This document shows positions 1 to 17,400 of a stretch of 64,000 nt of DNA, piece by piece (positions within the stretch are counted from its first letter, which is position 1; every line of letters starts with the position of its first letter). The notes under the pieces are model-generated. The model made no database searches. It saw only the letters and a list, made by a program, of their open reading frames with translations, and was not told where the DNA came from. The position numbers were made by a program, and so were the translations under genes. Source of the stretch: Siphonodentalium dalli (lineage: Eukaryota > Mollusca > Scaphopoda > Gadilida > Siphonodentaliidae); assembly GCA_032622095.1 (NCBI GenBank), contig CP136067.1:195638052-195702051 (forward strand). The letters are read 5' to 3'.

Positions 1-3000
1 AATATCTATATCTACATGTATAATATCTATATCTACATGTATAATATCTATATCTACATGTATAATATCTATATATACATGTATACTATCTATATCTACA
101 TGTATAATATATATATCTACATGTATAATATCTATATCTACATGTATACTATCTATATCTACATGTATAATATCTATATCTACATGTATAATATCTATAT
201 CTACATGTATAATATATATATCTACATGTATAATATCTATATCTACATGTATACTATCTATATCTACCTGTATAATATCTATATCTACATGTATAATATC
301 TATATCTACATGTATAATATCTATATCTACATGTATAATATCTATATCTACATGTATAATATCTATATCTACCTGTATAATATCTATATCTACATGTATA
401 ATATCTATATCTACATGTATAATATCTATATCTACATGTATAATATCTATATCTACATGTATAATATCTATATCTACATGTATAATATTTATATCTACAT
501 GTATAATATCTATATCTACATGTATAATATCTATATCTACATGTATACTATCTATATCTACATGTATAATATATATATCTACCTGTATAATATCTATATC
601 TACCTGTATAATATCTATATCTACATGTATAATATCTATATCTACATGTATAATATATATATCTACATGTATGATATCTATATCTACATGTATAATATCT
701 ATATCTACATGTATAATATCTATATCTACATGTATAATATCTATATCTACATGTATACTATCTATATCTACATGTATAATATCTATATCTACATGTATAA
801 TATCTATATCTACATGTATAATATCTATATCTACATGTATAATATCTATATCTACATGTATAATATCTATATCTACATGTATAATATCTATATCTACATG
901 TATAATATCTATATCTACATGTATAATATCTATATCTACCTGTATAATATCTATATCTACATGTATAATATCTATATTTACATGTATAGTATATATATCT
1001 ACCTGTATGATATCTATATCTACATGTATAATATATATATCTACCTGTATAATATATATATCTACATGTATAATATCTATATCTACATGTATAATATCTA
1101 TATCTACATGTATAATATCTATATCTACCTGTATAATATCTATATCTACATGTATAATATCTATATCTACCTGTATAATATCTATATCTACATGTATAAT
1201 ATCTATATCTACATGTATAATATCTATATCTACATGTATAATATCTATATCTACATGTATAATATCTACATCTACCTGTATAATATCTATATCTACATGT
1301 ATAATATCTATATCTACATGTATAATATCTATATCTACATGTATAATATCTATATCTACATGTATAATATCTATATCTACATGTATAATATCTATATCTA
1401 CATGTATAATATCTATATCTACATGTATAATATCTATATCTACATGTATACTATCTATATCTACATGTATATCTACATGTATAATATCTATATCTACATG
1501 TATAATATCTATATCTAGATGTATAATATCTATATCTAGATGTATAATATATATATATACATGTATAATATCTATATCTACCTGTATAATATATATATCT
1601 ACATGTATAATATCTATATCTACCTGTATACTATCTATATCTACCTGTATAATATATATATCTACATGTATAATATCTATATCTACCTGTATAATATATA
1701 TATCTACATGTATAATATATATATCTACATGTATAATATATATATCTACATGTATAATATCAATATCTACATGTATAATATATATATCTACATGTATAAT
1801 ATCTATATCTACCTGTATAATATATATATCTACATGTATAATATATATATCTACATGTATAATATATATATCTACCTGTATAATATCTATATCTACATGT
1901 ATAATATCTATATCTACATGTATAATATCTATATCTACATGTATAATATCTATATCTACATGTATAATATCTATATCTACCTGTATAATATCTATATCTA
2001 CATGCATAATATCTATATCTACATGTATAATATCTATATCTACATGTATAATATCTATATATACATGTATATATACATGTATACTATCTATATCTACATG
2101 TATAATATCTATATCTACATGTATAATATCTATATCTACATGTATAATATCTATATCTACATGTATAATATCTATATCTACATGTATATCTACATGTATA
2201 CTATCTATATCTACATGTATAATATCTATATCTACATGTATAATATCTATATCTACATGTATAATATCTATATCTACCTGTATAATATCTATATCTACCT
2301 GTATAATATCTATATCTACATGTATAATATCTATATCTATATGTATAATATCTATATCTACCTGTATAATATCTATATCTACATGTATAATATCTATATC
2401 TACCTGTATAATATCTATATCTACATGTATAATATCTATATCTTCATATATAATATCTATATCTACATGTATAATATCTATATCTACCCTGTATAATATC
2501 TATATCTACATGTATAATATCTATATCTACATGTATAATATCTATATATACATGTATAATATCTATATCTACCTGTATAATATCTATATCTACATGTATA
2601 ATATCTATATCTACATGTATAATATCTATATCTACATGTATAATATCTATATATACATGTATAATATCTATATCTACATGTATAATATCTATATCTACAT
2701 GTATAATATCTATATCTACCTGTATAATATCTATATCTACATGTATAATATCTATATCTACATGTATAATATCTATATCTACCTGTATAATATCTATATC
2801 TACATGTATAATATCTATATCTACCTGTATAATATCTATATCTACATGTATAATATCTATATATACCTGTATAATATCTATATCTACAAGTATAATATAT
2901 ATATCTACCTGTATGATATCTATATCTACATGTATAATATATATATCTACATGTAAAAAATCGATATCTACATGTACAATATCTATATCTACCTGTATAA

Positions 3001-6000
3001 TATCTATATCTACATGTATAATATCTATATCTACATTACAATATATATATCTACCCGTATAATATCTATATCTACATGTATAATATATATATCTACCTGT
3101 ATGATATCTATATCTACATATATAATATCTATATCTACATGTATAATATATATATCTACATGTATAATATATATATCTACATGTATAATATATATATATA
3201 CATGTATAATATCTATATCTACATGTATAATATCTATATCTACCTGTATAATATCTATATCTACATGTATAATATATATATCTACCTGTATGATATCTAT
3301 ATCTACATGTATAATATATATATCTACATGTATAATATATATATCTACATGTATAATATATATATATACATGTATAATATCTATATCTACATGTATAATA
3401 TCTATATCTACCTGTATAATATATATATATACATGTATAATATATATATACATGTATAATATCTATATCTACATGTATAATATATATATCTACATGTATA
3501 ATATCTATATCTACCTGTATAATATCTATATCTACATGTATAATATATATATATACATGTATAATATCTATATCTACATGTATAATATCTATATCTACCT
3601 GTATAATATCTATATATACATGTATAATATATATATCTACATGTATAATATCTATATCTACATGTATAATATCTATATCTACATGTATAATATTTATATC
3701 TACATGTATAATATCTATATCTACATGTATAATATCTATATCTACATGTATACTATCTATATCTACATGTATAATATATATATCTACATGTATAATATAT
3801 ATATACATGTATAATATCTATATCTACATGTATAATATCTATATCTACCTGTATAATATCTATATCTACATGTATAATATATATATCTACCTGTATGATA
3901 TCTATATCTACATGTATAATATATATATCTACATGTATAATATATATATCTACATGTATAATATATATATATACATGTATAATATCTATATCTACATGTA
4001 TAATATCTATATCTACCTGTATAATATATATATATACATGTATAATATATATATACATGTATAATATCTATATCTACATGTATAATATATATATCTACAT
4101 GTATAATATCTATATCTACCTGTATAATATCTATATCTACATGTATAATATATATATATACATGTATAATATCTATATCTACATGTATAATATCTATATC
4201 TACCTGTATAATATCTATATATACATGTATAATATATATATCTACATGTATAATATCTATATCTACTTGTATACTATCTATATCTACATGTATAATATCT
4301 ATATCTACATGTATAATATCGATATCTACATGTATAATATATATATCTACATGTATACTATCTATATCTACATGTATAATGTCTATATCTACATGTATAA
4401 TATCTATATCTACATGTATAATATCTATATCTACATGTATAATATCTATATCTACATGTATAATATCTATATCTACATGTATAATATCTATATCTACATG
4501 TATAATATCTATATCTACATGTATAATATCTATATCTACATGTATAATATCTATATCTACATGTATAATATCTATATCTACATGTATAATATCTATATAT
4601 ACATGTATACTATCTATATCTACATGTATAATATATATATCTACATGTATAATATCTATATCTACATGTATACTATCTATATCTACATGTATAATATCTA
4701 TATCTACATGTATAATATCTATATCTACATGTATAATATATATATCTACATGTATAATATCTATATCTACATGTATACTATCTATATCTACCTGTATAAT
4801 ATCTATATCTACATGTATAATATCTATATCTACATGTATAATATCTATATCTACATGTATAATATCTATATCTACATGTATAATATCTATATCTACCTGT
4901 ATAATATCTATATCTACATGTATAATATCTATATCTACATGTATAATATCTATATCTACATGTATAATATCTATATCTACATGTATAATATCTATATCTA
5001 CATGTATAATATTTATATCTACATGTATAATATCTATATCTACATGTATAATATCTATATCTACATGTATACTATCTATATCTACATGTATAATATCTAT
5101 ATCTACATGTATAATATATATATCTACCTGTATAATATCTATATCTACCTGTATAATATCTATATCTACATGTATAATATCTATATCTACATGTATAATA
5201 TATATATCTACATGTATGATATCTATATCTACATGTATAATATCTATATCTACATGTATAATATCTATATCTACATGTATAATATCTATATCTACATGTA
5301 TACTATCTATATCTACATGTATAATATCTATATCTACATGTATAATATCTATATCTACATGTATAATATCTATATCTACATGTATAATATCTATATCTAC
5401 ATGTATAATATCTATATCTACATGTATAATATCTATATCTACATGTATAATATCTATATCTACATGTATAATATCTATATCTACCTGTATAATATCTATA
5501 TCTACATGTATAATATCTATATTTACATGTATAGTATATATATCTACCTGTATGATATCTATATCTACATGTATAATATATATATCTACCTGTATAATAT
5601 ATATATCTACATGTATAATATCTATATCTACATGTATAATATCTATATCTACATGTATAATATCTATATCTACCTGTATAATATCTATATCTACATGTAT
5701 AATATCTATATCTACCTGTATAATATCTATATCTACATGTATAATATCTATATCTACATGTATAATATCTATATCTACATGTATAATATCTATATCTACA
5801 TGTATAATATCTATATCTACATGTATAATATCTACATCTACCTGTATAATATCTATATATACATGTATAATATCTATATCTACATGTATAATATCTATAT
5901 CTACATGTATAATATCTATATCTACATGTATAATATCTATATCTACATGTATAATATCTATATCTACATGTATAATATCTATATCTACATGTATAATATC

Positions 6001-9000
6001 TATATCTACATGTATACTATCTATATCTACATGTATATCTACATGTATAATATCTATATCTACATGTATAATATCTATATCTAGATGTATAATATCTATA
6101 TCTAGATGTATAATATATATATATACATGTATAATATCTATATCTACCTGTATAATATATATATCTACATGTATAATATCTATATCTACCTGTATACTAT
6201 CTATATCTACCTGTATAATATATATATCTACATGTATAATATCTATATCTACCTGTATAATATATATATCTACATGTATAATATATATATCTACATGTAT
6301 AATATATATATCTACATGTATAATATCAATATCTACATGTATAATATATATATCTACATGTATAATATCTATATCTACCTGTATAATATATATATCTACA
6401 TGTATAATATATATATCTACATGTATAATATATATATCTACCTGTATAATATCTATATCTACATGTATAATATCTATATCTACATGTATAATATCTATAT
6501 CTACATGTATAATATCTATATCTACATGTATAATATCTATATCTACCTGTATAATATCTATATCTACATGTATAATATCTATATCTACATGTATAATATC
6601 TATATATACATGTATATATACATGTATACTATCTATATCTACATGTATAATATCTATATCTACATGTATAATATCTATATCTACATGTATAATATCTATA
6701 TCTACATGTATAATATCTATATCTACATGTATATCTACATGTATACTATCTATATCTACATGTATAATATCTATATCTACATGTATAATATCTATATCTA
6801 CATGTATAATATCTATATCTACCTGTATAATATCTATATCTACCTGTATAATATCTATATCTACATGTATAATATCTATATCTATATGTATAATATCTAT
6901 ATCTACCTGTATAATATCTATATCTACATGTATAATATCTATATCTACCTGTATAATATATATATCTACATGTATAATATCTATATCTTCATATATAATA
7001 TCTATATCTACATGTATAATATCTATATCTACCCTGTATAATATCTATATCTACATGTATAATATCTATATCTACATGTATAATATCTATATATACATGT
7101 ATAATATCTATATCTACCTGTATAATATCTATATCTACATGTATAATATCTATATCTACATGTATAATATCTATATCTACATGTATAATATCTATATATA
7201 CATGTATAATATCTATATCTACATGTATAATATCTATATCTACATGTATAATATCTATATCTACCTGTATAATATCTATATCTACATGTATAATATCTAT
7301 ATCTACATGTATAATATCTATATCTACATGTATAATATCTATATCTACATGTATAATATCTATATCTACCTGTATAATATCTATATGTAAAATATCTATA
7401 TATACCTGTATAATATCTATATCTACAAGTATAATATATATATCTACCTGTATGATATCTATATCTACATGTATAATATATATATCTACATGTAAAAAAT
7501 CGATATCTACATGTACAATATCTATATCTACCTGTATAATATCTATATCTACATGTATAATATCTATATCTACATTACAATATCTATATCTACCTGTATA
7601 ATATCTATATCTACATGTATAATATATATATCTACCTGTATGATATCTATATATACATATATAATATCTATATCTACATGTATAATATATATATCTACAT
7701 GTATAATATATATATCTACATGTATAATATATATATATACATGTATAATATCTATATCTACATGTATAATATCTATATCTACCTGTATAATATCTATATC
7801 TACATGTATAATATATATATCTACCTGTATGATATCTATATCTACATGTATAATATATATATCTACATGTATAATATATATATCTACATGTATAATATAT
7901 ATATATACATGTATAATATCTATATCTACATGTATAATATCTATATCTACCTGTATAACATATATATATACATGTATAATATATATATACATGTATAATA
8001 TCTATATCTACATGTATAATATATATATCTACATGTATAATATCTATATCTACCTGTATAATATCTATATCTACATGTATAATATATATATATACATGTA
8101 TAATATCTATATCTACATGTATAATATCTATATCTACCTGTATAATATCTATATATACATGTATAATATATATATCTACATGTATAATATCTATATCTAC
8201 ATGTATAATATCTATATCTACATGTATAATATTTATATCTACATGTATAATATCTATATCTACATGTATAATATCTATATCTACATGTATACTATCTATA
8301 TCTACATGTATAATATCTATATCTACATGTATAATATATATATCTACCTGTATAATATCTATATCTACCTGTATAATATCTATATCTACATGTATAATAT
8401 CTATATCTACATGTATAATATATATATCTACATGTATGATATCTATATCTACATGTATAATATCTATATCTACATGTATAATATCTATATCTACATGTAT
8501 AATATCTATATCTACATGTATACTATCTATATCTACATGTATAATATCTATATCTACATGTATAATATCTATATCTACATGTATAATATCTATATCTACA
8601 TGTATAATATCTATATCTACATGTATAATATCTATATCTACATGTATAATATCTATATCTACATGTATAATATCTATATCTACCTGTATAATATCTATAT
8701 CTACATGTATAATATCTATATTTACATGTATAATATATATATCTACCTGTATGATATCTATATCTACATGTATAATATATATATCTACCTGTATAATATA
8801 TATATCTACATGTATAATATCTATATCTACATGTATAATATCTATATCTACATGTATAATATCTATATCTACCTGTATAATATCTATATATACATGTATA
8901 ATATCTATATCTACCTGTATAATATCTATATCTACATGTATAATATCTATATCTACATGTATAATATCTATATCTACATGTATAATATCTATATCTACAT

Positions 9001-10860
9001 GTATAATATCTATATCTACATGTATAATATCTATATCTACATGTATAATATCTACATCTACCTGTATAATATCTATATCTACATGTATAATATCTATATC
9101 TACATGTATAATATCTACATCTACCTGTATAATATCTATATCTACATGTATAATATCTATATCTACATGTATAATATCTATATCTACATGTATAATATCT
9201 ATATCTACATGTATAATATCTATATCTACATGTATACTATCTATATCTACATGTATATCTACATGTATAATATCTATATCTACATGTATAATATCTATAT
9301 CTAGATGTATAATATCTATATCTAGATGTATAATATATATATATACATGTATAATATCTATATCTACCTGTATAATATATATATCTACATGTATAATATC
9401 TATATCTACCTGTATACTATCTATATCTACCTGTATAATATATATATCTACATGTATAATATCTATATCTACCTGTATAATATATATATCTACATGTATA
9501 ATATATATATCTACATGTATAATATATATATCTACATGTATAATATCAATATCTACATGTATAATATATATATCTACATGTATAATATCTATATCTACCT
9601 GTATAATATATATATCTACATGTATAATATATATATCTACATGTATAATATATATATCTACCTGTATAATATCTATATCTACATGTATAATATCTATATC
9701 TACATGTATAATATCTATATCTACATGTATAATATCTATATCTACATGTATAATATCTATATCTACCTGTATAATATCTATATCTACATGCATAATATCT
9801 ATATCTACATGTATAATATCTATATCTACATGTATAATATCTATATATACATGTATATATACATGTATACTATCTATATCTACATGTATAATATCTATAT
9901 CTACATGTATAATATCTATATCTACATGTATAATATCTATATCTACATGTATAATATCTATATCTACATGTATAATATCTATATCTACATGTATAATATC
10001 TATATCTACATGTATAATATCTATATCTACATGTATAATATCTATATCTACATGTATAATATCTATATCTACATGTATAATATCTATATCTACATGTATA
10101 TCTACATGTATACTATCTATATCTACATGTATAATATCTATATCTACATGTATAATATCTATATCTACATGTATAATATCTATATCTACCTGTATAATAT
10201 CTATATCTACCTGTATAATATCTATATCTACATGTATAATATCTATATCTATATGTATAATATCTATATCTACCTGTATAATATCTATATCTACATGTAT
10301 AATATCTATATCTACCTGTATAATATCTATATCTACATGTATAATATCTATATCTTCATATATAATATCTATATCTACATGTATAATATCTATATCTACC
10401 TGTATAATATCTATATCTACATGTATAATATCTATATCTACATGTATAATATCTATATATACATGTATAATATCTATATCTACCTGTATAATATCTATAT
10501 CTACATGTATAATATCTATATCTACATGTATAATATCTATATCTACATGTATAATATCTATATATACATGTATAATATCTATATCTACATGTATAATATC
10601 TATATCTACATGTATAATATCTATATCTACCTGTATAATATCTATATCTACATGTATAATATATATATCTACATGTATAATATCTATATCTACCTGTATA
10701 ATATCTATATCTACATGTATAATATCTATATCTACCTGTATAATATCTATATCTACATGTATAATATCTATATATACCTGTATAATATCTATATCTACAA
10801 GTATAATATATATATCTACCTGTATGATATCTATATCTACATGTATAATATATATATCTA
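1..10860 (+). repeat. Higher-order repeat family 1 in array A (shifts about 4.55 and 3.3 kb)
   Basis: Landmark variants recur in the same order. A pair of TCTAGATG monomers followed by a run of TA dinucleotides lies near 1515, 6081 and 9301. The ATGTAAAAAATCG landmark lies at 2951, 7490 and 10862, and CTACATTACAAT about 80 bp after each. The first shift is 4566 bp at the first landmark and 4539 bp at the second; the next is 3220 and 3372 bp. Copies therefore differ by gains or losses of whole groups of monomers. The window opens inside a unit, so the first copy is incomplete. Confidence 0.85.
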
Positions 10861-10861
10861 C

Positions 10862-13800
10862 ATGTAAAAAATCGATATCTACATGTACAATATCTATATC
10901 TACCTGTATAATATCTATATCTACATGTATAATATCTATATCTACATTACAATATCTATATCTACCTGTATAATATCTATATCTACATGTATAATATATA
11001 TATCTACCTGTATGATATCTATATCTACATATATAATATCTATATCTACATGTATAATATATATATCTACATGTATAATATATATATCTACATGTATAAT
11101 ATATATATATACATGTATAATATCTATATCTACATGTATAATATCTATATCTACCTGTATAATATCTATATCTACATGTATAATATATATATCTACCTGT
11201 ATGATATCTATATCTACATGTATAATATATATATCTACATGTATAATATATATATCTACATGTATAATATATATATATACATGTATAATATCTATATCTA
11301 CATGTATAATATCTATATCTACCTGTATAATATATATATATACATGTATAATATATATATACATGTATAATATCTATATCTACATGTATAATATATATAT
11401 CTACATGTATAATATCTATATCTACCTGTATAATATCTATATCTACATGTATAATATATATATATACATGTATAATATCTATATCTACATGTATAATATC
11501 TATATCTACCTGTATAATATCTATATATACATGTATAATATATATATCTACATGTATAATATCTATATCTACTTGTATACTATCTATATCTACATGTATA
11601 ATATCTATATCTACATGTATAATATCTATATCTACATGTATAATATCTATATCTACCTGTATAATATCTATATCTACATGTATAATATCTATATCTGCAT
11701 GTACAATATCTATATCTACATGTATAATATATATATCTATATGTATAATATCTATATCTACATGTATAATATCTATATCTACATGTATAATATCTATATC
11801 TACATGTATAATATCTATATCTACATGTATACTATCTATATCTACATGTATAATATCTATATCTACATGTATAATATCTATATCTACATGTATAATATCT
11901 ATATCTACATGTATAATATCTATATCTACATGTATACTATCTATATCTACATGTATAATATCTATATCTACCTGTATAATATCTATATCTACATGTATAA
12001 TATCTATATCTACATGTATAATATCTATATCTACATGTATAATATATATATCTACCTGTATAATATCTATATCTACATGTATAATATATATATCTACCTG
12101 TATGATATCTATATCTACATGTATAATATCTATATATACCTGTATAATATCTATATCTACCTGTATAATATCTATATCTACCTGTATAATATCTATATCT
12201 ACATGTATAATATCTATATCTACATGTATAATATCTATATCTACATGTATAATATCTATATCTACCTGTATAATATCTATATCTACATGTATAATATCTA
12301 TATCTACATGTATAATATCTATATCTACATGTATAATATCTATATCTACATGTATAATATCTATATCTACATGTATAATATCTATATCTACATGTATAAT
12401 ATATATATCTACCAGTATAATATATATATCTACATGTATAATATCTATATCTACATGTATAATATCTATATCTACCTGTATAATATATATATCTACCTGT
12501 ATAATATCTATATCTTCCTGTATAATATCTATATCTACATGTATAATATCTATATATACCTGTATAATATCTATATCTACCTGTATAATATCTATATCTA
12601 CCTGTATAATATCTATATCTACCTGTATAATATCTATATCTACATGTATAATATCTATATCTACCTGTATAATATCTATATCTACCTGTATAATATCTAT
12701 ATCTACAAGTATAATATCTATATCTACCTGTATAATATCTATATCTACATGTATAATATCTATATCTACATGTATAATATCTATATCTACATGTATAATA
12801 TATATATCTACCTGTATAATATCTATATCTACCTGTATAATATATATATACATGTATAATATCTATATCTACCTGTATAATATCTATATCTACCTGTATA
12901 ATATCTATATCTACCTGTATAATATCTATATCTACCTGTATAATATCTATATCTACCTGTATACTATCTATATCTACATGTATAATATCTATATCTACCT
13001 GTATAATATCTATATCTACCTGTATAATATCTATATCTACCTGTATAATATCTATATATACCTGTATAATATCTATATATACATGTATAATATCTATATC
13101 TACATGTATAATATCTATATCTACCTGTATAATATCTATATCTACCTGTATAATATATATATCTACATGTATAATATCTATATCTACATGTATAATATCT
13201 ATATCTACATGTATAATATCTATATCTACATGTATAATATCTATATCTACATGTATAATATCTATATCTACATGTATAATATATATATCTACCAGTATAA
13301 TATATATATCTACATGTATAATATCTATATCTACATGTATAATATCTATATCTACCTGTATAATATATATATCTACATGTATAATATCTATATCTACCTG
13401 TATACTATCTATATCTACATGTATAATATCTATATCTACCTGTATAATATCTATATCTACCTGTATAATATCTATATCTACCTGTATAATATCTATATAT
13501 ACCTGTATAATATCTATATATACATGTATAATATCTATATCTACATGTATAATATCTATATCTACCTGTATAATATCTATATCTACCTGTATAATATATA
13601 TATCTACATGTATAATATCTATATCTACATGTATAATATCTATATCTACCTGTATAATATCTATATCTACATGTATAATATATATATCTACCTGTATAAT
13701 ATCTATATCTACCTGTATAATGTCTATATCTACCTGTATAATATCTATATCTACCTGTATAATATCTATATCTACATGTATAATATATATATCTACCTGT

Positions 13801-16800
13801 ATAATATCTATATCTACATGTATAATATATATATCTACCTGTATAATATCTATATCTACCTGTATAATATCTATATCTACCTGTATAATATCTATATCTA
13901 CATGTATAATATATATATCTACCTGTATAATATCTATATCTACCTGTATAATATCTATATCTACATGTATAATATATATATCTACCTGTATAATATCTAT
14001 ATCTACATGTATAATATCTATATATACATGTATAATATCTATATCTACATGTATAATATCTATATCTACATGTATAATATCTATATCTACCTGTATAATA
14101 TCTATATCTACATGTATAATATATATATCTACATGTATAATATCTATATCTACCTGTATAATATCTATATCTACATGTATAATATCTATATCTACCTGTA
14201 TAATATCTATATCTACATGTATAATATCTATATATACCTGTATAATATCTATATCTACAAGTATAATATATATATCTACCTGTATGATATCTATATCTAC
14301 ATGTATAATATATATATCTACATGTAAAAAATCGATATCTACATGTACAATATCTATATCTACCTGTATAATATCTATATCTACATGTATAATATCTATA
14401 TCTACATTACAATATCTATATCTACCTGTATAATATCTATATCTACATGTATAATATATATATCTACCTGTATGATATCTATATCTACATATATAATATC
14501 TATATCTACATGTATAATATATATATCTACATGTATAATATATATATCTACATGTATAATATATATATATACATGTATAATATCTATATCTACATGTATA
14601 ATATCTATATCTACCTGTATAATATCTATATCTACATGTATAATATATATATCTACCTGTATGATATCTATATCTACATGTATAATATATATATCTACAT
14701 GTATAATATATATATCTACATGTATAATTTATATATATACATGTATAATATCTATATCTACATGTATAATATCTATATCTACCTGTATAATATATATATA
14801 TACATGTATAATATATATATACATGTATAATATCTATATCTACATGTATAATATATATATCTACATGTATAATATCTATATCTACCTGTATAATATCTAT
14901 ATCTACATGTATAATATATATATATACATGTATAATATCTATATCTACATGTATAATATCTATATCTACCTGTATAATATCTATATATACATGTATAATA
15001 TATATATCTACATGTATAATATCTATATCTACTTGTATACTATCTATATCTACATGTATAATATCTATATCTACATGTATAATATCTATATCTACATGTA
15101 TAATATCTATATCTACCTGTATAATATCTATATCTACATGTATAATATCTATATCTGCATGTACAATATCTATATCTACATGTATAATATATATATCTAT
15201 ATGTATAATATCTATATCTACATGTATAATATCTATATCTACATGTATAATATCTATATCTACATGTATAATATCTATATCTACATGTATACTATCTATA
15301 TCTACATGTATAATATCTATATCTACATGTATAATATCTATATCTACATGTATAATATCTATATCTACATGTATAATATCTATATCTACATGTATACTAT
15401 CTATATCTACATGTATAATATCTATATCTACCTGTATAATATCTATATATACATGTATAATATCTATATCTACATGTATAATATCTATATCTACATGTAT
15501 AATATATATATCTACCTGTATAATATCTATATCTACATGTATAATATATATATCTACCTGTATGATATCTATATCTACATGTATAATATCTATATATACC
15601 TGTATAATATCTATATCTACCTGTATAATATCTATATCTACCTGTATAATATCTATATCTACATGTATAATATCTATATCTACATGTATAATATCTATAT
15701 CTACATGTATAATATCTATATCTACCTGTATAATATCTATATCTACATGTATAATATCTATATCTACATGTATAATATCTATATCTACATGTATAATATC
15801 TATATCTACATGTATAATATCTATATCTACATGTATAATATCTATATCTACATGTATAATATATATATCTACCAGTATAATATATATATCTACATGTATA
15901 ATATCTATATCTACATGTATAATATCTATATCTACCTGTATAATATATATATCTACCTGTATAATATCTATATCTTCCTGTATAATATCTATATCTACAT
16001 GTATAATATCTATATATACCTGTATAATATCTATATCTACCTGTATAATATCTATATCTACCTGTATAATATCTATATCTACCTGTATAATATCTATATC
16101 TACATGTATAATATCTATATCTACCTGTATAATATCTATATCTACCTGTATAATATCTATATCTACAAGTATAATATCTATATCTACCTGTATAATATCT
16201 ATATCTACATGTATAATATCTATATCTACATGTATAATATCTATATCTACATGTATAATATATATATCTACCTGTATAATATCTATATCTACCTGTATAA
16301 TATATATATACATGTATAATATCTATATCTACCTGTATAATATCTATATCTACCTGTATAATATCTATATCTACCTGTATAATATCTATATCTACCTGTA
16401 TAATATCTATATCTACCTGTATACTATCTATATCTACATGTATAATATCTATATCTACCTGTATAATATCTATATCTACCTGTATAATATCTATATCTAC
16501 CTGTATAATATCTATATATACCTGTATAATATCTATATATACATGTATAATATCTATATCTACATGTATAATATCTATATCTACCTGTATAATATCTATA
16601 TCTACCTGTATAATATATATATCTACATGTATAATATCTATATCTACATGTATAATATCTATATCTACATGTATAATATCTATATCTACATGTATAATAT
16701 CTATATCTACATGTATAATATCTATATCTACATGTATAATATATATATCTACCAGTATAATATATATATCTACATGTATAATATCTATATCTACATGTAT

Positions 16801-17400
16801 AATATCTATATCTACCTGTATAATATATATATCTACATGTATAATATCTATATCTACCTGTATACTATCTATATCTACATGTATAATATCTATATCTACC
16901 TGTATAATATCTATATCTACCTGTATAATATCTATATCTACCTGTATAATATCTATATATACCTGTATAATATCTATATATACATGTATAATATCTATAT
17001 CTACATGTATAATATCTATATCTACCTGTATAATATCTATATCTACCTGTATAATATATATATCTACATGTATAATATCTATATCTACATGTATAATATC
17101 TATATCTACCTGTATAATATCTATATCTACATGTATAATATATATATCTACCTGTATAATATCTATATCTACCTGTATAATGTCTATATCTACCTGTATA
17201 ATATCTATATCTACCTGTATAATATCTATATCTACATGTATAATATATATATCTACCTGTATAATATCTATATCTACATGTATAATATATATATCTACCT
17301 GTATAATATCTATATCTACCTGTATAATATCTATATCTACCTGTATAATATCTATATCTACATGTATAATATATATATCTACCTGTATAATATCTATATC
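10862..17400 (+). repeat. Higher-order repeat, 3460-bp shift
   Basis: The segment from about 10.86 to 13.94 kb is repeated at about 14.32 to 17.40 kb with a constant 3460-bp offset. Landmarks at 10862/14322 (ATGTAAAAAATCG), 11695/15155 (TATCTGCATGTACAAT) and the many TACCAGTATAAT and TACCTGT patterns line up without a net indel over most of the block. After about 13.94 kb the order of variant monomers diverges, which marks the end of the shared block. Confidence 0.8.
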
